Below are positions 1 through 7,504 of a DNA stretch of 20,226 bases, one piece after another (positions within the stretch are counted from its first letter, which is position 1; every line of letters starts with the position of its first letter). The notes below the pieces were generated by a model. That model was not told the DNA's origin, searched no databases, and was given only the letters and a program-made list of their open reading frames with translations. A program made the position numbers and the translations under genes. The stretch covers positions 1-20,226 of the forward strand of contig CAAEVV010000053.1 in assembly GCA_900759565.1 (NCBI GenBank), written 5' to 3'. The DNA comes from an uncultured Collinsella sp. Its GTDB lineage: Bacteria > Actinomycetota > Coriobacteriia > Coriobacteriales > Coriobacteriaceae.

Positions 1-47
1 GCCTTCCTGGCCTCGACATCATGCTTCACTCTCAAATCAACGCGCAT
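1..47 (-). CDS. 5' end of an unidentified minus-strand gene (runs off left edge)
   Basis: A short open frame begins at an ATG (minus strand, positions 47-45) and reads MRVDLRVKHDVEARK before leaving the window. The start is supported by a GGGAGG Shine-Dalgarno (plus-strand 82-87 read in complement is not the site; the minus-strand GGGAGG pairs with plus positions 56-61) about eight bases upstream of the ATG. Fifteen residues are too few to assign a family, so no function is proposed. The gene would be divergent from the pectin-locus transporter, a position where a regulator is often found, but a mobile-element gene or anything else is equally possible. The ribosome-binding site lies inside a perfect hairpin, described separately. 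Existence of the gene is inferred only from the start codon and its ribosome-binding site. Confidence 0.4.
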   Translation of the reverse strand, partial: MRVDLRVKHDVEARK

Positions 48-54
48 AAAGAAA

Positions 55-88
55 GCCTCCCATTTCTCATGTCCAAGAAATGGGAGGC
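55..88 (-). promoter_or_regulatory. 13-bp hairpin enclosing the ribosome-binding site of the left-edge gene
   Basis: GCCTCCCATTTCT at 55-67 is perfectly complementary to AGAAATGGGAGGC at 76-88, with an eight-base loop. Read on the minus strand, the 3' arm carries the GGGAGG Shine-Dalgarno and the 5' arm carries the matching CCTCCC. The stem is followed by TTTCTTT and then the ATG at 47. The structure could hide the ribosome-binding site, or act as a weak intrinsic terminator/attenuator because of its T-rich tail. The complementarity is seen directly; either role is inference. Confidence 0.5.
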
Positions 89-152
89 AGTTCAGAGTGT
101 TCCCGGCGGGGCTTTTTCGTTTCGTGGTTAAGTGAATATGTTGGAAAATCTG

Positions 153-164
153 ATAAACGTTCAC
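153..164 (+). promoter_or_regulatory. Operator 1, AACGTTCACC type
   Basis: The site reads ATAAACGTTCAC and continues CTATC. It shares AACGTTCACCTATC with operators 2 and 5. Its centre is 121 bp upstream of operator 2, so it could act through DNA looping. It could equally serve the divergent left-edge gene. The motif is seen directly; the regulator is not in the window. Confidence 0.6.
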
Positions 165-273
165 CTATCTCATGGCTGTCCAGCATGGCACCCTTACCAG
201 CAGAAAATAGGTGTGAGGATCTCAATTGTGTCCGTTCAGCGGTAAAAATCGACCGTTCAAGGATATTATTCAA

Positions 274-285
274 GTGAACGTTCAC
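274..285 (+). promoter_or_regulatory. Operator 2, perfect palindrome GTGAACGTTCAC
   Basis: This is the best copy of the motif, a perfect 12-bp palindrome with a central CG, as in typical LacI-family operators. It overlaps the candidate -35 element TTCACC (281-286) of the transporter promoter, a position suited to repression. Its centre is 40 bp from that of operator 3. Assignment to a LacI-type regulator is inference from motif form. Confidence 0.7.
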
Positions 286-309
286 CTATCATAAGCAATC
301 GTGCATAAT
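281..309 (+). promoter_or_regulatory. Candidate promoter of the transporter gene
   Basis: A -35-like TTCACC (281-286) and a -10-like CATAAT (304-309, five of six consensus bases) are separated by exactly 17 bp. Transcription would start near 316, inside operator 3, leaving a leader of about 90 bases. Operators overlap both the -35 box and the predicted start point. This is a sequence-based prediction only. Confidence 0.5.
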
Positions 310-313
310 CTAA

Positions 314-325
314 CTAAACGTTCAC
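314..325 (+). promoter_or_regulatory. Operator 3, AACGTTCACC type
   Basis: The site reads CTAAACGTTCAC followed by CCTGAAT. The right half-site is intact and the left half-site is degenerate. It covers the predicted transcription start and its centre lies 40 bp downstream of that of operator 2, about four helical turns, so both would face the same side of the DNA. Confidence 0.6.
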
Positions 326-404
326 CCTGAATGCTGGGCAGACAGATGTCAGTGTGGACTCAAATGTCTTGTTACAAGACAATCGAGAAAAGAGAGGGAG
401 CTCG

Positions 405-1964
405 ATGACTAATAAGATTGGAAAAAAGCGTAAGATCACATTCTGGACGCGCTTGGGCTTTGGTATGGGCGGTATGCTCAATTCCGGTGCCCTGACCTTT
501 ACGCACAGCTACATGGTGCTGTTCCTGTCCACGGAGTGTGGCCTGTCCGCAGGCGAGGCTGCACTGATCAGCTCGTTTGCCATCTATGTCAACGCCATTC
601 TTTGCCCGCTGATGGGCTTTGTGGCCGATAACTTCTATGCCACCAAGATTGGCCGCATCTTTGGTCGTCGTCGTTTCTGGATCTTGCTGGCCATCCCGAT
701 GATGATCGCCGAGCCGCTCATCTTCGTGGCTACGCCGTTTGGCTTCCCGTACTACTTTGTGCTGTACCTGATCTACAACGTCGCGTACACGTTCTGCACC
801 GCCAACCTGTCGCCGCTTACCATCGAGATGACCGACGACTTTAAGGAGCGTACGTACCTTACCGGCTACAAGCATCTCTTTGGTAACGCCGCCGGCTTCC
901 TGATGGCTGCACTTGTCGGCTTTGGCTTTGGCACCTTCGGCGAGACCAACCCGTTCAGCTACTTCATCATCGCTACGGTCAACGCTTCGGTCATGGCAAT
1001 CTCGCTGCTCTGCGTGTACCTGTCCACGTGGGAGCACACCCCCGAGGAGGTCGCTCAGGAGAAGATCGAGAGCGTCGGCGAGGGCATCAAGAAGTTCTTC
1101 ATCGACGTTATCTCCACCTTCCGCAACAAGTCCTTCCGCAAGGTCCTGTATGCACAGGTCTCCACGAAGCTCGCTGCTGCCTGCTGGTCTGCCTGCCTGT
1201 CCTTCTTCATCGTCTACTGTCTGCAGATTCCTAAGTCCTACGAGTCCGTGATGGAGATGCCTGGCAAGGTCGTCGCTATCGTCTGCACCGCCATCTGGGT
1301 CGCTCTCATGGCCAAGAAGGGCTTCCACAAGTCTTGGTACCTGGCCAACGTCGGTTGCGCTGCGTGCATCATCGCCTACAACTACTTCGCCTTTGGTCAG
1401 ATCAATGGCACCTCCACGGTCGCCATCGCCATGATCGCCTACCCCATCATCTTCGCCATCTGGAAGTTCTTCTACGTCGGCTTCCAGTACCTGCCCGATG
1501 TTCTGCTCAACTACATCCCCGATGTCGATGAACTCATCACCCTGCGTCGTCGCGAGGGCATCTACAGCTCCGCGCAGCAGCTCTGCCAGCAGATCGCCCA
1601 GGCTATCGCCGTTAACGCATGGGCCATCGTCCTTGCTGCCTCCGGCTTCATTCAGACCGCCGGCAACAGCGACGCCGTGACCCAGCCCGCCACCGTGCCT
1701 CTGTACATCTGCGGCTACATGCTCATCGGCTGCGCCGGCTTCTTCCTGCTCGCGGCTGTCCTTGCCCGCGGCATCAAGATTGACAAGGAGCAGTGCGACG
1801 TCCTTTGCGACGAGATCCGCCGCGTCAAGGAGGGCGGCAAGATGGCCGACGTCAAGCCCGAGGTCAAGGCGCTTTGCGAGGAGCTCTCCGGCTTTAAGTA
1901 CGAGGACTGCTTTGCCCACAACAACGTTGGCTTCCAGGACGGTAGCGTAACCCCCGCCGAGTAA
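405..1964 (+). CDS. GPH-family MFS sugar/oligogalacturonide:cation symporter
   Basis: This 519-residue polytopic membrane protein has about twelve hydrophobic segments and resembles the glycoside-pentoside-hexuronide:cation symporter branch of the major facilitator superfamily. A conserved cytoplasmic loop of the GFVADN...GRRRFW type lies at about residues 71-92. A soluble charged tail of roughly 60 residues follows the last membrane segment. The ATG at 405 is chosen because AGGGAG sits a few bases upstream; an in-frame GTG at 354 would add 17 residues without a ribosome-binding site. The gene heads a pectin-degradation locus and is preceded by operators and a promoter, so imported pectic oligosaccharides are the likely substrate. 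The substrate is inferred from context; the transporter family is secure. Strongly biased, G/C-ending codons suggest high expression. Confidence 0.88.
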   Translation: MTNKIGKKRKITFWTRLGFGMGGMLNSGALTFTHSYMVLFLSTECGLSAGEAALISSFAIYVNAILCPLMGFVADNFYATKIGRIFGRRRFWILLAIPMMIAEPLIFVATPFGFPYYFVLYLIYNVAYTFCTANLSPLTIEMTDDFKERTYLTGYKHLFGNAAGFLMAALVGFGFGTFGETNPFSYFIIATVNASVMAISLLCVYLSTWEHTPEEVAQEKIESVGEGIKKFFIDVISTFRNKSFRKVLYAQVSTKLAAACWSACLSFFIVYCLQIPKSYESVMEMPGKVVAIVCTAIWVALMAKKGFHKSWYLANVGCAACIIAYNYFAFGQINGTSTVAIAMIAYPIIFAIWKFFYVGFQYLPDVLLNYIPDVDELITLRRREGIYSSAQQLCQQIAQAIAVNAWAIVLAASGFIQTAGNSDAVTQPATVPLYICGYMLIGCAGFFLLAAVLARGIKIDKEQCDVLCDEIRRVKEGGKMADVKPEVKALCEELSGFKYEDCFAHNNVGFQDGSVTPAE

Positions 1965-1987
1965 GGCCGACATATCGTCCAAATCAC

Positions 1988-2031
1988 AGGGCCGTGCCAC
2001 CGGAATTCCGCCGGCAGGCACGGCCCTTTTT
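1988..2031 (+). terminator. Rho-independent terminator after the transporter
   Basis: AGGGCCGTGCC (1988-1998) pairs perfectly with GGCACGGCCCT (2017-2027), an 11-bp GC-rich stem, and the T run continues to 2031. It lies 24 bases after the transporter stop codon and would separate, wholly or partly, the transporter from the downstream enzyme genes. Confidence 0.85.
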
Positions 2032-2079
2032 CAACAGCGTACAATTTGCCTTTAGAGCATCTTTTTGAGGGAGAAATCC

Positions 2080-3675
2080 ATGGAGACGAACGTTATCTGG
2101 CGCAACGCCCGCGCGGCCGTGATCGAGCTTGACGACGGCGGCTACTTTACCTGTGCCGATACGTGGGAGATCTTTGTCAACGACGAGCCCGCCGGTACCA
2201 CGAATACGGTCGAGACCTATGTCGACGGCCTGACCCCCGGCAAGCGCAACCTGGTTCGTTTTGTTTGTGGCGAGCGTGAGCTGAGCGTAGGTGTCACCAC
2301 GCCGGCTGAGCCCTTTACCATCAACGTTCGCGACTGTGGCGCCAAGGGTGATGCCGAGCACGACGACACCACCAACATCCAAGCTGCCATCATGGCCTGC
2401 CCCAAGGGCGGGCGCGTGCTGATCCCCGCTGGTAGTTATCGCATCAAGTCCCTCTTCCTTAAGAGCAATATCAACATCGAGCTCGCCGAGGGAGCGGTGC
2501 TGCTGGCCCGCCACGATCGTGCGGCGCTTGCCTACATTCCGGGCACGGTCACAGGCGACGAGGGTGCCGGGTATGCCGGCACCGATATGCTGCCCCTGGG
2601 CCGCTGGGAGGGCGAGAGTTTCTCGACCTACTGTTCTACCTTTACGGGTCTGGGCGTGCACGACGTGTGCATCTATGGTCGCGGCGCGATTGACGGTCAG
2701 ACTGATTTTGCCGAGGACAACTGGTGGAACAAGGACTTTAAGAACATCTTCCGTCCCGAGGAGGGCCGCGAGGTCGCCCGTCCGCGCATGATCTTCCTGT
2801 CCGAGTGCCAAAACGTGAGCCTTGCCGGCTTTACCGTCCGCAACAGCCCGGCGTGGAATATCCATCCCGTCCTGTGCGAGCATGTCGACGCGCTTTGCCT
2901 GTCGATCGAGGGTCCCAAGAACTCCCACAACACCGACGGTTTCGATCCCGAGAGCTGCGGTTTTGTTTGCATCCTTGGTTGTCAGTTCTCAGTGGGTGAC
3001 GACTGCATCGCCATCAAGAGCGGCAAGCTGGGCATTGAGCCCGAGCTTCGTCCCGCCACGCACGACGTGCTGATCTCTCACTGCTACATGCACGATGGTC
3101 ACGGCGCCGTGGTCCTGGGGTCCGAGGCTGCCGGCGGCATCAAGGACCTCACCGTGAGCAAGTGCCTCTTTGAACGCACCGACCGCGGCTTGCGCGTCAA
3201 GACCCGTCGCGGGCGCGGCAAGGATGCCGTCAACGAGGGCATTACCTTTGAGCACATTCGTATGGACGAGGTGCTCACGCCCTTCGTGGTCAACTCGTTC
3301 TACTTCTGCGACAAGGACGGCAAGACCGACTACGTGCAGTCTCGCGAGGCACTGCCCGTCGACGACCGCACGCCCGGCTTTGGTGCCACGACGTTTTGCG
3401 ATATCGAGGCCACCAACTGCCATGCTGCCGCGGCCTATATCACGGGTCTGCCCGAGAGCAAGGTGACACGTCTGACGTTCCAAGACGTTCACGTTACCTT
3501 TGCCGACGATGCCGAGCCCTTTGTCCCGGCCATGGCCTGCGGCGTTGAGCCCATGGTACGCCAGGGCATCATCGCGCAAAACGTCAAGGTACTCGATCTG
3601 CAAAATGTGGTGATTGAGGGCCAGGACGGCGAGGAACTGCAGCTCCAGAATGTCGACAAGGTTATTCGTTCCTAA
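2080..3675 (+). CDS. GH28 polygalacturonase-family glycoside hydrolase (probable exo-acting, cytoplasmic)
   Basis: The 531-residue product belongs to the right-handed beta-helix GH28 family, which hydrolyses alpha-1,4-galacturonosyl bonds. An N-terminal beta-rich domain of about 85 residues, fibronectin-III-like, precedes the pectate-lyase-superfamily start (VRDCGAKGD). All four GH28 signatures are present: NTDG (284-287), GDDC (306-309), GHG (340-342) and RVK (372-374), supplying the catalytic aspartates 286, 307 and 308. There is no signal peptide, so the enzyme should act on imported oligosaccharides; the added N-terminal domain is typical of exo-polygalacturonases, but exo action is inferred. 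The ATG at 2080 is preferred over a TTG at 2065 because GAGGGAGA lies just upstream. A TACAAT box at 2040-2045 could be a -10 element for transcription starting after the terminator, but no good -35 is visible. Confidence 0.93.
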   Translation: METNVIWRNARAAVIELDDGGYFTCADTWEIFVNDEPAGTTNTVETYVDGLTPGKRNLVRFVCGERELSVGVTTPAEPFTINVRDCGAKGDAEHDDTTNIQAAIMACPKGGRVLIPAGSYRIKSLFLKSNINIELAEGAVLLARHDRAALAYIPGTVTGDEGAGYAGTDMLPLGRWEGESFSTYCSTFTGLGVHDVCIYGRGAIDGQTDFAEDNWWNKDFKNIFRPEEGREVARPRMIFLSECQNVSLAGFTVRNSPAWNIHPVLCEHVDALCLSIEGPKNSHNTDGFDPESCGFVCILGCQFSVGDDCIAIKSGKLGIEPELRPATHDVLISHCYMHDGHGAVVLGSEAAGGIKDLTVSKCLFERTDRGLRVKTRRGRGKDAVNEGITFEHIRMDEVLTPFVVNSFYFCDKDGKTDYVQSREALPVDDRTPGFGATTFCDIEATNCHAAAAYITGLPESKVTRLTFQDVHVTFADDAEPFVPAMACGVEPMVRQGIIAQNVKVLDLQNVVIEGQDGEELQLQNVDKVIRS

Positions 3676-3690
3676 CTCGGGGTGATGACC

Positions 3691-3727
3691 AGGGCTGCAT
3701 TGTCGGATAAATCGGCAATGCAGCCCT
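3691..3727 (+). other. 12-bp hairpin between GH28 and esterase genes
   Basis: AGGGCTGCATTG (3691-3702) pairs perfectly with CAATGCAGCCCT (3716-3727). The following bases, TGTGCG, lack a T tract, so an efficient intrinsic terminator is doubtful. It may be a partial terminator or an mRNA-stabilising structure. It is the only obvious structure in the 104-base gap. Confidence 0.5.
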
Positions 3728-3779
3728 TGTGCGATACGGCCGTGTGCGCTGCGCTACGCATCATGGTGAAAGGGAATAC

Positions 3780-4589
3780 ATGCTCAATAAAACGATTCCT
3801 GTCGGGGTCGATGGCTCGTCTGCCACGATTACGTCTTATGTTTTTGCCCCGACCGAAGATGCTTATGCTTTAAAACCGCTGCCTGCAGTTGTGGTCGTGC
3901 CAGGAGGCGGCTACGATCACGTTTCGCCGCGCGAAGGCGAGCCGGTAGCGCTCCGTTTGTTGGCGATGGGCTACCAAGCGTTTGTGCTGAACTACTCGGT
4001 TGCTCCGGCTGTCTATCCGCTGGCATTGCAAGAACTCGCGCGGGCGGTCGATACCGTCCGAGGCCATGCGGCAGAGTACTGTGTCGATCCTGATCGGATT
4101 ACGGTCATGGGTTTTTCGGCCGGTGGGCATCTGGTTGGCTTGCTCGGGGCGCTTTGGGACCAACCCTGGCTTGCAGAGTCGATTGCGGCATCGCCTGAGT
4201 CGATTCGGCCTGACACACTTTGCTTGGGCTATCCGGTCGTAAGCTCGGGGGCCTATGCTCATCGTGGTTCGTTTGAACACCTAACGGGTGCCGACGGCGC
4301 TTTGGCTCAAAAGTTGTCGATCGAGAATATGGTGGGCGATGGCTTCCCCCGTACGTTCTTGTGGCATACCGCCGAGGATGCATCGGTACCAGTTCAAAAT
4401 AGCCTCCTTCTTGCGCAGGCTCTTGCCGACCACGGGATTGGCTTTAGCCTACATGTCTTTCCGCATGGAAAGCATGGGGCATCGCTCGCCACGGCCCTAA
4501 CGGCATTTAAGGGCTGCGCCGAGCATATTCAGCCACAAGTTCAGGGCTGGCCTGAACAGTTCGTTGCATGGGAGCGTGATGGACGATGA
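3780..4589 (+). CDS. Alpha/beta hydrolase, acetyl-esterase (BD-FAE-like)
   Basis: The 269-residue protein has the layout of carbohydrate acetyl- or feruloyl-esterases of the alpha/beta hydrolase fold. VPGGGYDH forms the oxyanion-hole region near residue 40, GFSAGG carries the nucleophile Ser113, Asp200 lies in the EDASVP motif and His232 in HGKHG completes the triad. No signal peptide is seen. The ATG at 3780 follows AAAGGGA; an upstream in-frame TTG at 3729 has no ribosome-binding site. The stop overlaps the next start as ATGA, so it is translationally coupled to the pectin methylesterase fusion. Removal of O-acetyl groups from imported pectic oligosaccharides is the likely role, inferred from context; a xylan-type acetyl esterase is possible. 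Its codon use looks less biased than that of the transporter and GH28 genes. Confidence 0.82.
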   Translation: MLNKTIPVGVDGSSATITSYVFAPTEDAYALKPLPAVVVVPGGGYDHVSPREGEPVALRLLAMGYQAFVLNYSVAPAVYPLALQELARAVDTVRGHAAEYCVDPDRITVMGFSAGGHLVGLLGALWDQPWLAESIAASPESIRPDTLCLGYPVVSSGAYAHRGSFEHLTGADGALAQKLSIENMVGDGFPRTFLWHTAEDASVPVQNSLLLAQALADHGIGFSLHVFPHGKHGASLATALTAFKGCAEHIQPQVQGWPEQFVAWERDGR

Positions 4590-6751
4590 GCGAAAGTATC
4601 TATACGCTGCGCGTTTCGAGGGCTGCGGCAGGAGCGTATCCAACGATTTCCGATGCCTTGGCGGCAGCCGATCAGCTCTATCCGGATGCCGAGCAACCGG
4701 TGATGATTCGCGTCGATCCGGGCGAGTATCGCGAGCGGGTCGAGATTCATCGCTCGCATGTGACGATTGAGGGAGAGACGGCCGACAGCGTGCGTATCGT
4801 GGGCAGCCTGGGTGCCAAGATGCCTTCGGAGGACGGCTCGGGCGTCGACGGCACGCTCGGCACGTTTAGGACCTATACCGTTTTGGTCGATGCCGACGAC
4901 GTACGGCTCGAGAACCTCACGATCGAAAACGATGCGGGCGATGGGCGCGAGGTCGGTCAGGCGATTGCCCTGTATGCCGATGGCGACCGTCTGGTTGTCG
5001 ATGCCTGCTGCATTAAGGGACACCAAGACACGCTGTTTTTGGGTCCGCTGCCGCCGCATGAGGCCAAACCGGGCGGGTTTATAGGGCCCAAACAGTATGC
5101 GCCGCGCCGGGTGGGGCGCCAGTATTTTCGACGTTGCCGGATCGAGGGCGATGTCGACTTTATCTTTGGCGGCGCGCGTGCCTACTTTGAGGGGTGCGAG
5201 ATTCGCTCGCTCAACCGCGATATGGACGTGAACGGCTACGTGACGGCGGCGTCGACGCCCGAAGGCGAGTCGCACGGCTTTGTGTTCCACGGCTGTTCGT
5301 TTACAGCTCCGGATGGCGTGGCGCCGGATTCGGTCTACCTGGGTCGTCCTTGGCGCGAATGGGCGCAAACTGTGCTGATCGATTGCTGGCTGGGGCGACA
5401 TATCAAGCGCGAAGGCTGGTGGGATTGGAATAAGCCGGCGGCACACAACTGCGTGCAGTATGCTGGCGCGATTCTGCATGGGCCGACGGGTGATACTACC
5501 GGCTGGGTGCCGTGGGCGAATGAACTCGATGTGATGGCTGCCGCCGGGTACGCTCGCGAGCAGGTGCTTGCCGGTGGGGATGGCTGGGATCCCGAGGGCG
5601 GCGACGGTGATGCGGTTGAGACGGCTGAACTGTCTGCCAACGGCCGCACCGTGCACATCGAGACGTACTGCGAAGACGAACCTGCGCTGCGTGCCCGGCT
5701 GAAGCGCGAGGGGCGTTCGGCTGCTTTTACGGGCAAGACTCCTGCAGATTTTGAGGCATGGAAGATTGCGACCAGGACTCGTCTGTACGATGTTTTGGGC
5801 CTTTCGCTTATGGACCGCATCCCGATTGAGATTCGTGAGCTCAGCCGCGTGCGGGTTGCCGGCGGCATCGTGCGCACCCATGCGATGTTGCAGGTCGAGC
5901 GGGATGTTTGGATGCCGTTCTACCTGTTGGAACCGTCTCATCCTAAGCTTGATGAGCGGGGACTCAAACGCTGTTATATCTGCCCGCATGGCCATCAGGG
6001 AGCGGGTGCTGCAAGCGTAGCCGGCGTTGCGGGCGTGCCGGCTGTCGATGATGCCGTGCGTAAGTTCAATTACGACTACGGTCTGCGTTTGGCACGCATG
6101 GGTTACGTGACCGTCTGCCCTGATGCGCGCGGTTGGGGATACCGTCGTGACTGGAAGGGTCAGGGCGATGACGAGAACAGCTACCTGCGCGGTACGTGTC
6201 TGAATCAAGCACGTATGGCCGAGCCACTGGGTCTTACGGTCGCGGGCCTCAACGTCTGGGACAACATGCGCTTGATCGATTACTTGGAGGCGCGCGGCGA
6301 CATTGCCATGGATGACCTGGGTTGCTTTGGTTTTTCGGGTGGCGGCTACATGACGTTGTACCTGGCCGCACTCGACCCGCGTGTGCGCAAGGCGTTTGTC
6401 TCGGGCTATCTGTACGGTGTCGACGATTCGCTGCTGCATCTCAATGGCAATTGCAGCTGCAACTACACTCCCGGACTTTGGCGCTTACTCGACATGGGCG
6501 ATATTGCCTCGCTTATTGCGCCGCGCCCGTTGTTAGTGCAGAGCTGCGAAGCGGATCATCTGAACGGTTCGCGCGGGCTGAAAAATGTTGACGAGCAGCT
6601 CGAGATCGTGCGCGATGCCTACAAGTTGCTGGGTCGCAGAGATGGCCTGCGGCACGAGGTATGTCCGGGTGAACACCATCTGGGCGTGACACATCTTGCC
6701 GAGGATATCGAATGGCTCGATTCGCACGTTGCGGAATGCGCCCGTGCATAG
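4586..6751 (+). CDS. Pectin methylesterase (CE8) fused to an alpha/beta hydrolase
   Basis: This 721-residue protein has two catalytic domains. The first, about residues 1-330, is a CE8 pectinesterase that removes methyl esters from galacturonate: GEYRE near 51, GQAIAL near 127, QDTL from 147 (Asp148), DFIFG from 191 (Asp191) and LGRPW at 252-256 (Arg254) are all intact. After a linker of about 40 residues, the second domain (about 375-715) is an alpha/beta hydrolase similar to Abhydrolase_7/acetyl-xylan-esterase-like proteins: GFSGGG with Ser584, Asp657 in CEADH, and His697/698 in GEHHLG. No signal peptide is present, so both activities are expected inside the cell. The gene starts within the stop codon of the preceding esterase. 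The second domain is probably an acetyl- or other carboxyl-esterase on pectin; its exact substrate is unknown. Confidence 0.9.
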   Translation: MSESIYTLRVSRAAAGAYPTISDALAAADQLYPDAEQPVMIRVDPGEYRERVEIHRSHVTIEGETADSVRIVGSLGAKMPSEDGSGVDGTLGTFRTYTVLVDADDVRLENLTIENDAGDGREVGQAIALYADGDRLVVDACCIKGHQDTLFLGPLPPHEAKPGGFIGPKQYAPRRVGRQYFRRCRIEGDVDFIFGGARAYFEGCEIRSLNRDMDVNGYVTAASTPEGESHGFVFHGCSFTAPDGVAPDSVYLGRPWREWAQTVLIDCWLGRHIKREGWWDWNKPAAHNCVQYAGAILHGPTGDTTGWVPWANELDVMAAAGYAREQVLAGGDGWDPEGGDGDAVETAELSANGRTVHIETYCEDEPALRARLKREGRSAAFTGKTPADFEAWKIATRTRLYDVLGLSLMDRIPIEIRELSRVRVAGGIVRTHAMLQVERDVWMPFYLLEPSHPKLDERGLKRCYICPHGHQGAGAASVAGVAGVPAVDDAVRKFNYDYGLRLARMGYVTVCPDARGWGYRRDWKGQGDDENSYLRGTCLNQARMAEPLGLTVAGLNVWDNMRLIDYLEARGDIAMDDLGCFGFSGGGYMTLYLAALDPRVRKAFVSGYLYGVDDSLLHLNGNCSCNYTPGLWRLLDMGDIASLIAPRPLLVQSCEADHLNGSRGLKNVDEQLEIVRDAYKLLGRRDGLRHEVCPGEHHLGVTHLAEDIEWLDSHVAECARA

Positions 6752-6820
6752 CCCCTCGGCATGCTGCGAATAAACGGTACGTTCCTGTATGACCGCCGAT
6801 GGGCGGATGAGGAGAAGATT

Positions 6821-7489
6821 ATGGAAACGAAGAGTTTGAGTGAATCGACCATTTGCTGCTTTGGCGACTCAACGACCTGGGGCGACAACGGCTGCGGTGG
6901 GGGAGGCAACGACATCTCGTGGACCTCGCATTTGGGCGCGTTGCTGGGAGGCGCGGTCGTCGAGAACTTTGGCATCAAGGGTTCGCGTATCGCCATCAAG
7001 GCCGACCGTACCGATTCGTTTGTCGAGCGCTTGGACGGTATCGACGATGCGGCCGATATCTACATCGTCTTTGGCGGCGTCAACGACTTTAGCCGCAACG
7101 TGCCGCTTGGAGAGCTCGGCAGCACGGACGTGCATGAGTTCTATGGTGCACTCGATTACCTGATCCGAACCATCACGGCGCGCTCGCCTCGGGCAAAGCT
7201 CGTGTTTATGACGCCGTGCAAGACGAGCGGCAAGCACGAGAAGGATATCCCGGCAAGCGATGAGCTCAATCACCTGGGGTTGACGCAGGTCGCCTACGTG
7301 CGGGCGATGCTCGAAGTCTGCGACCGCTACTCCGTTCCGGTGATTGACCTGTATGCGCAAAGTGGCATCAGCCCGTTTTTGCCAGAGCACCGCGAGCTCT
7401 ATATGCCGGACGGTCTGCATTACAGTCCTGCCGGCTATGAGCGCCTGGCGCATCGCATCGCCGCGGGTCTCACCGCCGTTTGCCGCTAA
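6821..7489 (+). CDS. SGNH/GDSL-family esterase, probable pectic-oligosaccharide deacetylase
   Basis: The 222-residue protein shows the blocks of SGNH hydrolases: FGDSTTWG with nucleophile Ser17, a glycine block around IKGSR, GGVND supplying the oxyanion asparagine, and DGLH with Asp197 and His200. Members related to rhamnogalacturonan acetylesterase (CE12-like) share this layout and size. There is no signal peptide. The ATG at 6821 is chosen because GAGGAG lies upstream; an earlier in-frame ATG at 6761 would add 20 residues of unlike sequence. It lies 69 bases after the methylesterase fusion and is probably in the same transcript. Removal of acetyl groups from rhamnogalacturonan or homogalacturonan fragments is inferred from context; the enzyme class is well supported. 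Confidence 0.85.
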   Translation: METKSLSESTICCFGDSTTWGDNGCGGGGNDISWTSHLGALLGGAVVENFGIKGSRIAIKADRTDSFVERLDGIDDAADIYIVFGGVNDFSRNVPLGELGSTDVHEFYGALDYLIRTITARSPRAKLVFMTPCKTSGKHEKDIPASDELNHLGLTQVAYVRAMLEVCDRYSVPVIDLYAQSGISPFLPEHRELYMPDGLHYSPAGYERLAHRIAAGLTAVCR

Positions 7490-7504
7490 AAGTCTGCCGT
7501 TTGC

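Larger units (their letters stand above)
89..404. other. Intergenic control region between left-edge gene and transporter
   Basis: This roughly 315-base stretch contains no convincing gene; short open frames on both strands lack ribosome-binding sites and recognisable products. It is more AT-rich than the flanking genes. It holds three AACGTTCACC operators (153-164, 274-285, 314-325), a candidate promoter (281-309) and, in the transporter leader, a 7-bp hairpin TGTCTTG-TTA-CAAGACA at 365-381. The hairpin sits about 14 bases upstream of the transporter's ribosome-binding site. Confidence 0.6.

Noticed and set aside
67..285. A 72-codon minus-strand and a 65-codon plus-strand open frame in the transporter's control region
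   Set aside because: The minus-strand frame starts inside operator 2, neither has a ribosome-binding site or a recognisable product, and the region is explained by operators and promoter elements.
372..2021. A 549-codon open frame on the minus strand opposite the transporter
   Set aside because: It mirrors a strongly biased G/C-ending coding sequence, its translation is low-complexity Asp/Gly/Leu/Ala-rich, it has no ribosome-binding site and it runs through the terminator. The plus-strand transporter explains the DNA.
4541..6439. A 632-codon minus-strand open frame opposite the methylesterase fusion
   Set aside because: The plus strand carries intact CE8 and alpha/beta-hydrolase catalytic motifs across the same interval. 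The minus-strand product has no recognisable motif and is a codon-bias shadow.
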